Shown here: positions 1 through 7,247 of the stretch, in pieces
Position numbering within the stretch: position 1 is the first letter of the stretch
Layout: every line of letters begins with the position of its first letter
Assembly (NCBI GenBank): GCA_036399715.1
Contig: DASWMO010000139.1
Coordinates: 1-11,965, forward strand
Length of the DNA: 11,965 nucleotides
Direction: 5' to 3'
DNA from: DASVSE01 sp036399715
GTDB taxonomy: Bacteria; Bacteroidota; Rhodothermia; Rhodothermales; Rubricoccaceae
The notes under the pieces: model-generated
What the model was told of the DNA's origin: nothing
What the model saw: only the letters and a program-made list of their open reading frames with translations
Databases searched by the model: none
Made by a program: the position numbers and the translations under genes

Positions 1-1419
1 GCAGACGCCGTTGACGCGGTCGTTGGTGACGCGGGCAAAGCCGTAGGCCGGTTCGGCCGACGGGACGGGCGGGCGCTCCGTCGCCGTGCCGTCGGCGAGG
101 CGGTAGCGGGCCTGGACCGTCGCGCCGAGGGCGGTATCGACGAACGCCCCGGCCACGCCGGCCAGTACGACGGCGAGGGAAACCCGTGGCGTCGTGAAGG
201 GCAGCGCGGCGAGGGCGACGAGCGCCGCCCCGCCGACGGCGCCGAGCGTGCCCGCGGATGAGACGCCGCCCGACGTGCCCGGCGCGACGCGCGCGCCGAG
301 CCCGAGCCGCCGCGTCGGGCCGCCGGCGAGCGTGCCGAGTTCGGTCGCCCACGTGTCGGCCGCAGCGGCGGCGAAGGCGCCCAGAAAGGCCGCGTACAGC
401 GCTGGCATCGCCTCGGGCCAGAACAGCGTCGCGGCGAGAAGCCCGGCGGCGATGCCCCCGTTGGCCGCGACCTGCCCCGCGTCCCGGCGGCTGCCCTTCT
501 CGGCGAGCGCCTCGGCCGACGCCTTGCGGGCGCGCCCCACTCGGGACAGCGCGCTCGACGCGACGAAGAACGCAAGCGACGGCACGGCCCACGCCGGACC
601 ACCGACGGCGACGAGCAGCCACGCGAAGACGCCGCCGGCGAGTGCGCCCGAGAGGTCGAGCGACCGCGCGCGGTACGCGGCAGCGCCGAACAGCAGGCCC
701 GCCCCGACGGCCGCCGCGACGAGGCCCGCCGCCTCGGGACGCGCGTCGAGTGCGGCGAGCGGGACGACGACGCCCAGCACGATGAGCACGTTGTCCCAGC
801 CGCGCCGGCCCGACGCCTCGCACGCCGTCGCGACAGAGGCGACGGCGAACGTTCCGGCCGCGATCTGCGCCGCGCCCCATGCCGGCGGCGCGAGCCACAG
901 CAGCATGCCGGCCGCGCAGACGGCGGCCACGACGGCGAAGGCGGCCGAGCCCGCGACCGACTTGGTCGCTCCGGCGACGGAGTAGCGGCCCGGCCGGGCG
1001 ACGCGCGTCCCGACGGACGAGGCCGCCGCGTCGGCGAGGCCGAGCACGAGAAAGGCCGTCTGGAGGATGAAGACGCGCCCGGAGTCCAGCGTCCAGCACA
1101 GGAACAGCGCACCGACGAGGGCGGCCGGGAACAGGACCGTCCCGAGGCTCGGCCGGGCCGCCCCGTGGATCGCCGGCAGCCACCGCCGCCTCAGCGCGAC
1201 CGCGTTCGCCCCGACGAACAGGACGGCGAGCGCGTAGATCGGTCCCGGAGCCGAGAACAGCGGCGGGCACAGCGCCGTCGCGACGCCGACGCCCGCGTGG
1301 ACGACGCGGCGCGTGCGCTCGGGCGCCCACCCGAGCCCCAGCCGCAGCCCCTCCCCCACGCCGACGGCTGCGAGCAGCACGCCGGAAAAGAGAGCGAACG
1401 CGCCCGAGTCGGTCATCAT
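1..1419 (-). CDS. DUF92 membrane protein with N-terminal polyprenol/phytol-kinase-like half (partial, runs off left edge)
   Basis: 473 codons are visible and the frame is still open at base 1, so the C-terminus is missing. The protein is almost entirely hydrophobic helices. Residues about 1-220 resemble CTP-dependent polyprenol/phytol kinases and CDP-diglyceride synthases: an ERTRRVVHAG segment at about 34-43, then GLADAAASSVG at 127-137 and a G-ATKSVAGS lysine motif at 150-158. Residues about 240-473 match DUF92 (TIGR00297): KGSRRDAGQVAANGG (308-322), AAADTWATELG (352-362), a GTSGGVSSAGT loop (381-391), VDTALGATVQARY (427-439) and the start of the terminal ND-VN motif (466-470). This two-part arrangement is known in Bacteroidota proteins. 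The substrate is unknown; phosphorylation of a prenol-type lipid is inferred from the N-terminal half. Two consecutive ATGs (1419 and 1416) are possible starts and there is no Shine-Dalgarno. The start lies only 25 nt after the porV terminator. Confidence 0.88.
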   Translation of the reverse strand, partial: MMTDSGAFALFSGVLLAAVGVGEGLRLGLGWAPERTRRVVHAGVGVATALCPPLFSAPGPIYALAVLFVGANAVALRRRWLPAIHGAARPSLGTVLFPAALVGALFLCWTLDSGRVFILQTAFLVLGLADAAASSVGTRVARPGRYSVAGATKSVAGSAAFAVVAAVCAAGMLLWLAPPAWGAAQIAAGTFAVASVATACEASGRRGWDNVLIVLGVVVPLAALDARPEAAGLVAAAVGAGLLFGAAAYRARSLDLSGALAGGVFAWLLVAVGGPAWAVPSLAFFVASSALSRVGRARKASAEALAEKGSRRDAGQVAANGGIAAGLLAATLFWPEAMPALYAAFLGAFAAAAADTWATELGTLAGGPTRRLGLGARVAPGTSGGVSSAGTLGAVGGAALVALAALPFTTPRVSLAVVLAGVAGAFVDTALGATVQARYRLADGTATERPPVPSAEPAYGFARVTNDRVNGVC

Positions 1420-1440
1420 AGGGTCAGCGTCGTTGGTCCG

Positions 1441-1489
1441 AAAACGGGGAAGGGCTGACGGGATACGCGCTCCCGTCAGCCCTTCCCCG
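1441..1489 (-). terminator. Intrinsic terminator of porV
   Basis: Bases 1445-1463 and 1471-1489 form a perfect 19-bp inverted repeat around a 7-nt loop (1464-1470). Read on the minus strand, the stem is followed directly by TTTT (1444-1441). It starts 19 nt after the porV stop codon. This is the strongest hairpin I found in the window. There is no T-run on the plus side, so it works as a one-direction terminator. Confidence 0.9.
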
Positions 1490-1507
1490 GTCCGTCCGCT
1501 CGTCCGG

Positions 1508-2704
1508 TTAGCGCGGAATGTTGAGCAGCAGCGAGAAGCGGAGCTGGCCCGCGACGGCGGACTGCTCGGCGAGGGCGTAGATGTACGACATGTCGACGCC
1601 GATGAGGCTGTAGCGGATGCCCGCGCCGGCCGTCAGGAACTGGCGGTTGCCGTTGGCCGGGTCCTCGTAGAAGTAGCCGCCGCGGAGCGCGAGCAGGTCG
1701 TTGTACCAGTACTCGAGGCCCGCGCCGAGCGTGAGCTGCTGCAACGCCCCGAGCGACTTGCACGCCGTGTCGTTGGAGTCGTCGTTGTCGGCCGCGAAGT
1801 CCGCGCACGAGCCCTGCCCGGCGCGCGTGTTGACCGTCCGCGTGCCCCACGACGAGAACAGCGCCGTGAACGGCGAGTCGTAGGTGCCCGACGAGTCGCG
1901 GCTCACGAGGACCTTGTTGAGGTCGAGCGCGAGCGTGACGCGGTTGAAGTCGTCGAGGCGGGTGTCGAGCGCGCCGCCGAAGCGGAGCGTCGTCGGGATG
2001 GCGTCCGAGAACTCCGAGTTCTCGGTGTAGGAGATGCCCGGGCCGAAGTTGGCGAGGCTGAACGCGACGCTCGGCCGCGACGACTGCCCGAAGCCGAGCT
2101 CGGGGCCCTTGTAGATCATGCCGAGGTCGACGCCGAACGAGACGCCGGCCGAGGTCGACGCATCCCCGACGTCGAGGCCGCCCGTGAGGTTAGAGTAGAC
2201 GAGGCGCGCGCCCGTGCCGACGGCGAGGTTCGGCGTGATGGCCTTACCGTACGAGAGGCCCGTCGAGAGCTCGTACGAGCGGAAGTCACCGAGCGAGTTG
2301 CCGAGCTCGTCCGTCGCCTGCTGCTCGCCGAGGTTGAAGTACGTGAGGTGTCCGCCGACGGTCCCGGCCGAGCCGAGGCTGTACTTGCCCGAGAGGTACT
2401 CGTACGAGAGGTCCGCGCCGAGCGCGGGCAGCCACGGCGCGTGCGTGAACGAGACCTCGGTCCCGGTCTGGTTGCCCAGCCCGGCGGGGTTCCAGAAGAC
2501 GGCCGAGGCGTTGTCCGCGATTGCGACGCCAGTCATGCCCATGCCCGAGGCACGGCTATCGGGCTCGATCTGGAGAAAGGGGACGGCCGTCGTAAGGACG
2601 ATCGACTCTTGCGCACGGGCCGGCGCCACGAGGGCGGGCGCGGCGAGGGCCGCAAGCCCGAGGGCGGCCGCGCCACGTGACGCAAACAGGGAGAGTGAAG
2701 ACAT
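1508..2704 (-). CDS. porV: PorV, T9SS outer-membrane beta-barrel (attachment-complex shuttle protein)
   Basis: The protein has 398 residues. In the family (P. gingivalis PorV/LptO, about 390 aa), PorV is an outer-membrane barrel that receives cargo from the SprA translocon and carries it to PorU. The start is set by the signal peptide: MSSLSLFASRG, a hydrophobic stretch, then ALVAPARA-Q with cleavage at about residue 31/32. The mature N-terminus carries the family hallmark ASGMGMTGVAIADNASAVFWNPAGL (split as ASGMGMTGVAIAD and NASAVFWNPAGL), followed by alternating aromatic/glycine beta-strands and a C-terminal strand ending in LLLNIPR. A loop between Cys300 and Cys315 is very rich in Asp/Asn. 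porV lies 103 nt after porU, the same order as in Porphyromonas. An upstream in-frame extension to 2914 would run into porU and place the signal peptide inside the protein, so I reject it. Confidence 0.93.
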   Translation of the reverse strand: MSSLSLFASRGAAALGLAALAAPALVAPARAQESIVLTTAVPFLQIEPDSRASGMGMTGVAIADNASAVFWNPAGLGNQTGTEVSFTHAPWLPALGADLSYEYLSGKYSLGSAGTVGGHLTYFNLGEQQATDELGNSLGDFRSYELSTGLSYGKAITPNLAVGTGARLVYSNLTGGLDVGDASTSAGVSFGVDLGMIYKGPELGFGQSSRPSVAFSLANFGPGISYTENSEFSDAIPTTLRFGGALDTRLDDFNRVTLALDLNKVLVSRDSSGTYDSPFTALFSSWGTRTVNTRAGQGSCADFAADNDDSNDTACKSLGALQQLTLGAGLEYWYNDLLALRGGYFYEDPANGNRQFLTAGAGIRYSLIGVDMSYIYALAEQSAVAGQLRFSLLLNIPR

Positions 2705-2764
2705 GGAGAGTGCCCGAAGGCGGTCGGTGGAGCGCTCGCGGCGCCGCGGAAGTAGACAGGTTGG

Positions 2765-2799
2765 AAGACGGGAGCGTTCGGCTGCCGAACGCCCGTCTT
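2765..2799 (-). terminator. Stem-loop after porU (weak terminator or attenuator)
   Basis: Bases 2765-2782 and 2784-2799 form two 8-bp helices separated by a 2-nt AG bulge (2773-2774), with a tight loop at the tip. It begins 8 nt after the porU stop. No T-run follows on the minus strand (next bases CCAACCTGTC), so termination would be partial. It may adjust or protect the porU end of a porU-porV transcript. Confidence 0.4.
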
Positions 2800-2807
2800 G
2801 CGGAGGG

Positions 2808-5800
2808 TCAGCGGATGATGGCGAGGCGCTCGACGCGCTCAACGACTTCGGCCGGCCCGCCGGCAGTGCCGTCGGTTTCGATTCGGAGGCGGAAAAGGTA
2901 GATACCCGTCGCAAGGCGGTCGAGGTCCTCGTCGAGGCCGTCCCACGGGATCTGGACGATGCCCGCGGTGAGCACGCCCCCCGGCAACGCCTCGTCGCCG
3001 GTGATGGTCCGGACGGGCCGGCCGTTGATGGTGTAAATCCGGAGTTGGACGCGAGCCGACGTGCCCGCGGGCTGGTTGTGCTCGAACGTGAAGCGCGTCG
3101 GACCTGCGGTCGGGTTCGGGTACGGGAACAGGTTCTGGACCGTCAGGCCGGTCGCCTCGGAGACGATGAACGAGACCTCGGCCGTCGAGGCGTTGTTGAC
3201 GGCGTCCCAGGCGGTCAGACGGGCCGTGTGGGTGCCGGGCGCGAGGCGCGGGAGCGGAAAGCGGACCGTGCCCGAGCGGTACGTGTCGAGGTCGCCCGAG
3301 AAGTACCGTCCGACGTCGACGGCCGCCGCGTCGTCGCCGTCGATCGTAAGCAGGATCTCGTGCCCGACGCCCGCGCCGACGGTGTTGATGCCGGAAGCGT
3401 CCGAGATGCGGGCGATCAGAACCGGGTTCGGGGACGTGAGGCCGCCCGAGACGAACGTCGTGTCGCCGAGGAAGAGGCGGACCGAGGGGCCCGCTGCGTC
3501 GTCGGGGCGGGTGCCGGCCTCCGCCGAAACAACCGCGCCGCGCGAGGCGCCCGAGGCGTCGGCCGCGCCGGCGAGGCCGTAGACGAACACTTTCGCGGGA
3601 AGCCCCGAGTACGACACGTCCTGCGGGACGCGGAACGTCGCCGAGAACTGGCCCGCGGTGACGGTCGCGCGGCCGGCGTAGATCGCGTCCGTCTGGACGC
3701 GGTACGTGCCGTCGGTGTAGCTCGGCAGCGAGTTATCGGGCGGCGTCGACGGCATCCGGACGACCCGGACGGCGTCGTAGACCTCGACGTTCGCGACGCC
3801 GGTGAAGCCGCCATCGACCGACCCGTCCGGTCGCAGGATGCGGCCAGTCACGGTCGCCTCGTCGTAGGCGCGCAGCGCGCTCGGCGTCTGGATCTCGACG
3901 CGTCCCTCGGGCAGCCCGATCCGCATCGCAGGGTCCCCGAGCAGGTTGAACTTGCGGTTATTGAAGGACAGCCCGATGGTCGTGTTCTTGGTCGAGAAGA
4001 GCGCGTCACCGAGGCGGCGCGGGAGGCCGCCGTCCTCGCGGCGCAGCATCTGGTCCGTCAGCGTGACATTGAGGCCGTAGTTCGTCGCGTCGGTCGGCTG
4101 GGAGCTCGTGTAGACCACGCGGACGGTCGTGAACATCGCGACGCCGCCGCCCTCGGGGCGCAGGAGCACCTGCTCGGCCATGCTCTGGTTCACGTCGAGG
4201 TCGAACTTGCCGAACGAGCACGTCGCGGTGACGAAGATGCTCGGCCGGGTCGTGTTGTCGAGCGCGTTGAGGACGTCCTCGGTGAAGTAGCGCTCGTCGC
4301 CGAGGTTCTCGGGAGACCCGTGGCCGGAGTAGTTCCAGATCAGCGTGCCCTCGTTGAGCGACCGCAGGATGGCGTCTGTCGCGGCCGGCCGGCGGTTGCC
4401 GACGCTCTGCCGCTCGAGCGGATACGACGGGGCGTAGATCTTCTGGATCGTCAGCGTCGGGTCGGTCAGCTCGGCCTGATCGGCCGTACCGTCGGCATTG
4501 AGGACGTGGAGGTCATGGTCCCACTCGTTCGGGTACTGGTCGTCGCCGACGAACGTGAGGGTCGAGCGCCACGCGCCGAGCGAGACGGGCGACTCGTACA
4601 GCAGGATCTTGTCGACGACGTCGCGGGCCTCATCGGACGTGCGGACGGGCAGGCGCCCGATGCCGAGCTGGACGCGTTCATCCTGCGTCGCCCACCTGCC
4701 GGCGCCATCTGCGAGAATGCCGAAGTAGTCGTCCGACGTGTACGAGTCGGTGCGGTCGAACATGTTCTCGGTCTCGTAGACCGGGACAAAGTTCGGGACG
4801 CCGGTCCGGTTGATGCTGCGGTAGTCGAAGTGGCCGTCGCCGAAGAGGAGCAGGTACTTGGGCAGGCGGTCGGCGTCGGGCGCACGGTCGTAGAGGAACT
4901 TGAGGTAGTCGCGGATGGCGCGCATATCCGTCGCGCCCGACGAGAACTCGTTGAACACCTGCTCCGTCGTGACGACGACGCCTTCGAGGCCGTCGTTGGC
5001 GCGGCGGTGCTCGGCGAGGCGCGTCGCCTGTTCCAGAAAGTCCGGGTGGGCCACGACGACGTAGGCCGGGTTGCCGCCGAGGCCGTGGAGGTTCTGGTTG
5101 GCGACTGCGTCGCCGCCGAGCGGCGGGGCCGTGACGTAGGCCGATGCCGGGTCGAAGGCGACGATCTCGCGCGGGCCGGCCGCGGCGTCGATCTGGACGA
5201 CGAAGGCGCCGCCCTGGGCCTGCACGCCGAGGCGGCGGATGCTGCCGGACTCGGTCACGTCCCACACCTCGGGCGCGGCCGAGAAGCCCGTCAGGGCGAC
5301 CTCGACGCGGCTGCGGCGCCCGCCGGGCGTCACGAAGCGGACCGCTCCGCCGACGGCTGACGGGGTGCGCTCGTAGTCCGCCTCGGCCCAGTCCAGCCAC
5401 GACTGGCTCGTCGAGATGCCGCCCGAGGCGCGGAAGGTGACGGCGAGGCTCCCCGTGGCGGGGCGCCGGACGGAGATGAGGCGGTCCGTGAGCAGGGCGC
5501 CGATGTTGCGGAACGTCAGGTCGACGGTCCCCGGGACGACCGAGGCGAGCGTCTCGCTGCCGGCCGACATCGTGATTGAGATCGAGCGGTCCGTCCGGGC
5601 CGCGACGCGGGCGCGGTACTGGACCGTGCCCGTGATGCCGTCCGTGACGGCGTCGTCGAGCGTCGTAAAGCCGCCACTGAGGCGGGAGAGTTCCTCGCCC
5701 ATCCAGTCGAGTCCCGAGCCGGACCCGTCACGCTCCTGGTTGAAGAGGTCGCGCTCGTGGAAGACGCGCTGCGTGACGGTTTCGAGGCGCACGGCGTCGG

Positions 5801-6872
5801 TCCACCCCGGGAACGGCTCCGTTTCGAGGCGGCGAGGCGCGGGCGCATCCACGCGGATGAAGTAGCGGGCCGTGTTCGAGAACGGGCTGATGTCGTGCGT
5901 CCAGTAGCCCGGCACTTCGGGAACGCCGGTGGGATACGACGGCCCGGGCGGAATCGCCGGAATAGCCGGGACGTAGTTCCACCACGACGGGCCCTCGGCG
6001 AAGAACAGGACGCCGTCGCCCGAGACGAGCGTCGGGACCTCGCGGAGGTCGGCCGGGCGCGGCGCGTTCGTGACCTCGGGGAGGATGCGCCCGCCGTTGC
6101 CATAGACCTGGACGCGGCTGAGATCGGCCGCATCGACGCCGAGCGAGTCGCGGAGGAAGGCGGCCGTGAGGCGGTAGACGCCCTCGCGGGGCACGTCGAA
6201 GCGGAACCACCGGCCGTCGGCGAGGGCGCTGCGGGTCACGGCGAGGTGCGGGTTCTCGGTCCCGCCGCGGGCGAAGGCGACGCGCAGCGCAGGCCGCGGC
6301 ACGCGGACGACGGCGCGACGCAGGCGCCCGATGCGGGCACCGGCCTCGCCGGTGCCTTCGACCCGGAGCAGGGCGATGGAGAGCGACCCGACGAGCGCCC
6401 GGCGGACTTCGCCGACGTTCTCGACGCGGGCGGCGGGCCGCTCCAGCCCGGCGAGGTGGGCGGCGAGCGAGGCCGGCAGTGCCTCCCACTCGATGTCCTC
6501 GGAGACGATCTCGACGGCGGGCGGCACGCGCGACGTGAGCGCGACCTCGTGCGACACGTCCGTCTGGCTTCCCGAGGCGACGACGGCAAACGTCGCCGGG
6601 GTCACGTCGTCCGGACTGCCGGCGGCGCGGGCGAGGGCGTCTGCGAGCGGCGCCGGCCACGAGGCGGTCACCTCGACCGTGACGGACCCGGCGTCCTCGG
6701 CGATCACGCGCACCGTGGCGCCGTCGGTCCGGGGCGCGGCCCACTGCGTGCGCTGCGCCGGTGCGCCCTCGGCGGGCGTCTGGGCGGCGAGAGGCGCGGC
6801 GAGCGCGGCGAGCACAGCCGCCAGAACAAGGCGAGAGGCGGACGGCGAGCCCGACGGGACGGAACGCAGCAT
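2808..6872 (-). CDS. porU: PorU, T9SS C-terminal signal peptidase/sortase (peptidase family C25)
   Basis: The protein has 1354 residues, longer than P. gingivalis PorU (about 1158). In the family, PorU is a surface protease held by PorV that cuts the C-terminal signal from T9SS cargo and joins cargo to a lipid anchor. The start MLRSVPSGSPSASR is set by the signal peptide that follows (hydrophobic to APLAA-Q, about residue 27). Residues about 30-590 are the N-terminal prodomain-like and beta-rich part, with a proline-rich insert near 302-320. The C25 caspase-fold domain spans about 601-985: NPAYVVVAHPDFL at 601, LLLFGDGHFDYRS, catalytic His851 in NYSGHGS and catalytic Cys885 in VTATCSFGKFD. 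The His-Cys spacing is close to that of gingipains. Ig-like strands follow, and a C-terminal domain (about 1245-1354) has LFPYPNPTAG and GIYLFRLR. A candidate promoter lies about 100 nt upstream; porV follows directly. Confidence 0.95.
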   Translation of the reverse strand: MLRSVPSGSPSASRLVLAAVLAALAAPLAAQTPAEGAPAQRTQWAAPRTDGATVRVIAEDAGSVTVEVTASWPAPLADALARAAGSPDDVTPATFAVVASGSQTDVSHEVALTSRVPPAVEIVSEDIEWEALPASLAAHLAGLERPAARVENVGEVRRALVGSLSIALLRVEGTGEAGARIGRLRRAVVRVPRPALRVAFARGGTENPHLAVTRSALADGRWFRFDVPREGVYRLTAAFLRDSLGVDAADLSRVQVYGNGGRILPEVTNAPRPADLREVPTLVSGDGVLFFAEGPSWWNYVPAIPAIPPGPSYPTGVPEVPGYWTHDISPFSNTARYFIRVDAPAPRRLETEPFPGWTDAVRLETVTQRVFHERDLFNQERDGSGSGLDWMGEELSRLSGGFTTLDDAVTDGITGTVQYRARVAARTDRSISITMSAGSETLASVVPGTVDLTFRNIGALLTDRLISVRRPATGSLAVTFRASGGISTSQSWLDWAEADYERTPSAVGGAVRFVTPGGRRSRVEVALTGFSAAPEVWDVTESGSIRRLGVQAQGGAFVVQIDAAAGPREIVAFDPASAYVTAPPLGGDAVANQNLHGLGGNPAYVVVAHPDFLEQATRLAEHRRANDGLEGVVVTTEQVFNEFSSGATDMRAIRDYLKFLYDRAPDADRLPKYLLLFGDGHFDYRSINRTGVPNFVPVYETENMFDRTDSYTSDDYFGILADGAGRWATQDERVQLGIGRLPVRTSDEARDVVDKILLYESPVSLGAWRSTLTFVGDDQYPNEWDHDLHVLNADGTADQAELTDPTLTIQKIYAPSYPLERQSVGNRRPAATDAILRSLNEGTLIWNYSGHGSPENLGDERYFTEDVLNALDNTTRPSIFVTATCSFGKFDLDVNQSMAEQVLLRPEGGGVAMFTTVRVVYTSSQPTDATNYGLNVTLTDQMLRREDGGLPRRLGDALFSTKNTTIGLSFNNRKFNLLGDPAMRIGLPEGRVEIQTPSALRAYDEATVTGRILRPDGSVDGGFTGVANVEVYDAVRVVRMPSTPPDNSLPSYTDGTYRVQTDAIYAGRATVTAGQFSATFRVPQDVSYSGLPAKVFVYGLAGAADASGASRGAVVSAEAGTRPDDAAGPSVRLFLGDTTFVSGGLTSPNPVLIARISDASGINTVGAGVGHEILLTIDGDDAAAVDVGRYFSGDLDTYRSGTVRFPLPRLAPGTHTARLTAWDAVNNASTAEVSFIVSEATGLTVQNLFPYPNPTAGPTRFTFEHNQPAGTSARVQLRIYTINGRPVRTITGDEALPGGVLTAGIVQIPWDGLDEDLDRLATGIYLFRLRIETDGTAGGPAEVVERVERLAIIR

Positions 6873-6890
6873 GAAACGTGCGGGACGTGG

Positions 6891-6935
6891 GCCGGCGGCG
6901 CCGGCTGACGAGAAAGGCGCGCAGCCGGGCTGCGC
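6891..6935 (-). repeat. Two hairpins in the presumed porU leader
   Basis: Arms 6891-6896 and 6900-6905 (GCCGGC each, 3-nt loop) and arms 6919-6926 and 6928-6935 (GGCTGCGC/GCGCAGCC on the plus strand read as a near palindrome) sit 18-63 nt upstream of the porU ATG. They could shape translation or mRNA stability. In DNA this rich in G and C, short stems also arise by chance. Confidence 0.35.
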
Positions 6936-6977
6936 AGACGTACCAATCGTCCCGATACGGTTCTCTGTTGTGCGCGG

Positions 6978-7009
6978 CGAAGATACGGCGGTCCCCGGAC
7001 GGCCAACAA
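6978..7009 (-). promoter_or_regulatory. Candidate porU promoter (Bacteroidota-type -33/-7)
   Basis: On the minus strand, TATCTTCG (6985-6978) matches the Bacteroidota -7 box TAnnTTTG except for C in place of one T. TTGTTGG (7009-7003) lies 18-21 nt before it, where the -33 TTG/TTTG is expected. The transcript would start near 6974 and give a leader of about 100 nt. This is motif reading only. Confidence 0.45.
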
Positions 7010-7168
7010 GGGCGGTCCGGCGTCCCCCGTCGAAGATGCGGCAGAGCCGGCAGACCAGAGCCCCAAGCCCGCCTCTTGCGGGACGCGGCGAGGATTTCAC
7101 CTCGAAGCCCCAGAGCCCACACGAGCACCAGCGGCGCTCGGGGCAGTTGAACACGCTCGGGGCTAAGC

Positions 7169-7200
7169 AAAGCCGGCGACGACTGGGTGTCGTCGCCGGC
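7169..7200 (-). terminator. Intrinsic terminator of the TPR/HTH gene
   Basis: Bases 7172-7183 and 7189-7200 form a perfect 12-bp stem (GCCGGCGACGAC and its complement) with a 5-nt loop. On the minus strand it is followed by TTTGCTTAGC. It lies 48 nt after the stop of the upstream gene and separates that gene from porU. Confidence 0.8.
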
Positions 7201-7247
7201 CATTCCTGACGACCAGATCAACTGAGAGGCCGTCGTGGGCGGCGCGT

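Larger units (their letters stand above)
6873..7247. other. Intergenic region between the TPR/HTH gene and porU (375 nt)
   Basis: No gene is supported here. On the minus strand it holds, in order, the terminator of the TPR/HTH gene (7169-7200), a small 5-bp hairpin (7089-7104, CGAGG/CCTCG), a candidate porU promoter (6978-7009) and two GC-rich hairpins in the presumed porU leader. The porU frame stays open up to 7154 without a stop, but that extension has no coding character and would bury the signal peptide. Confidence 0.6.

Noticed and set aside
194..985. Plus-strand frame of 263 codons over the DUF92 gene
   Set aside because: It is Ala/Pro/Ser/Thr-rich low-complexity text; the minus strand carries DUF92 motifs along the same stretch.
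2705..2914. Upstream extension of porV by 70 codons
   Set aside because: It would overlap the porU C-terminus by about 107 nt and bury the signal peptide that begins at MSSLSLF.
2214..5360. Open frame of 1048 codons on the plus strand, antisense to porV and porU
   Set aside because: The translation is low-complexity (Arg, Ala, Val, Glu, Asp rich) with no domain. It is the expected shadow of GC-rich codon use on the other strand, where porU and porV have clear motifs.
6873..7154. Upstream extension of porU by 94 codons
   Set aside because: The extra sequence has no domain, crosses the candidate promoter and hairpins, and would leave the clear signal peptide in the interior.
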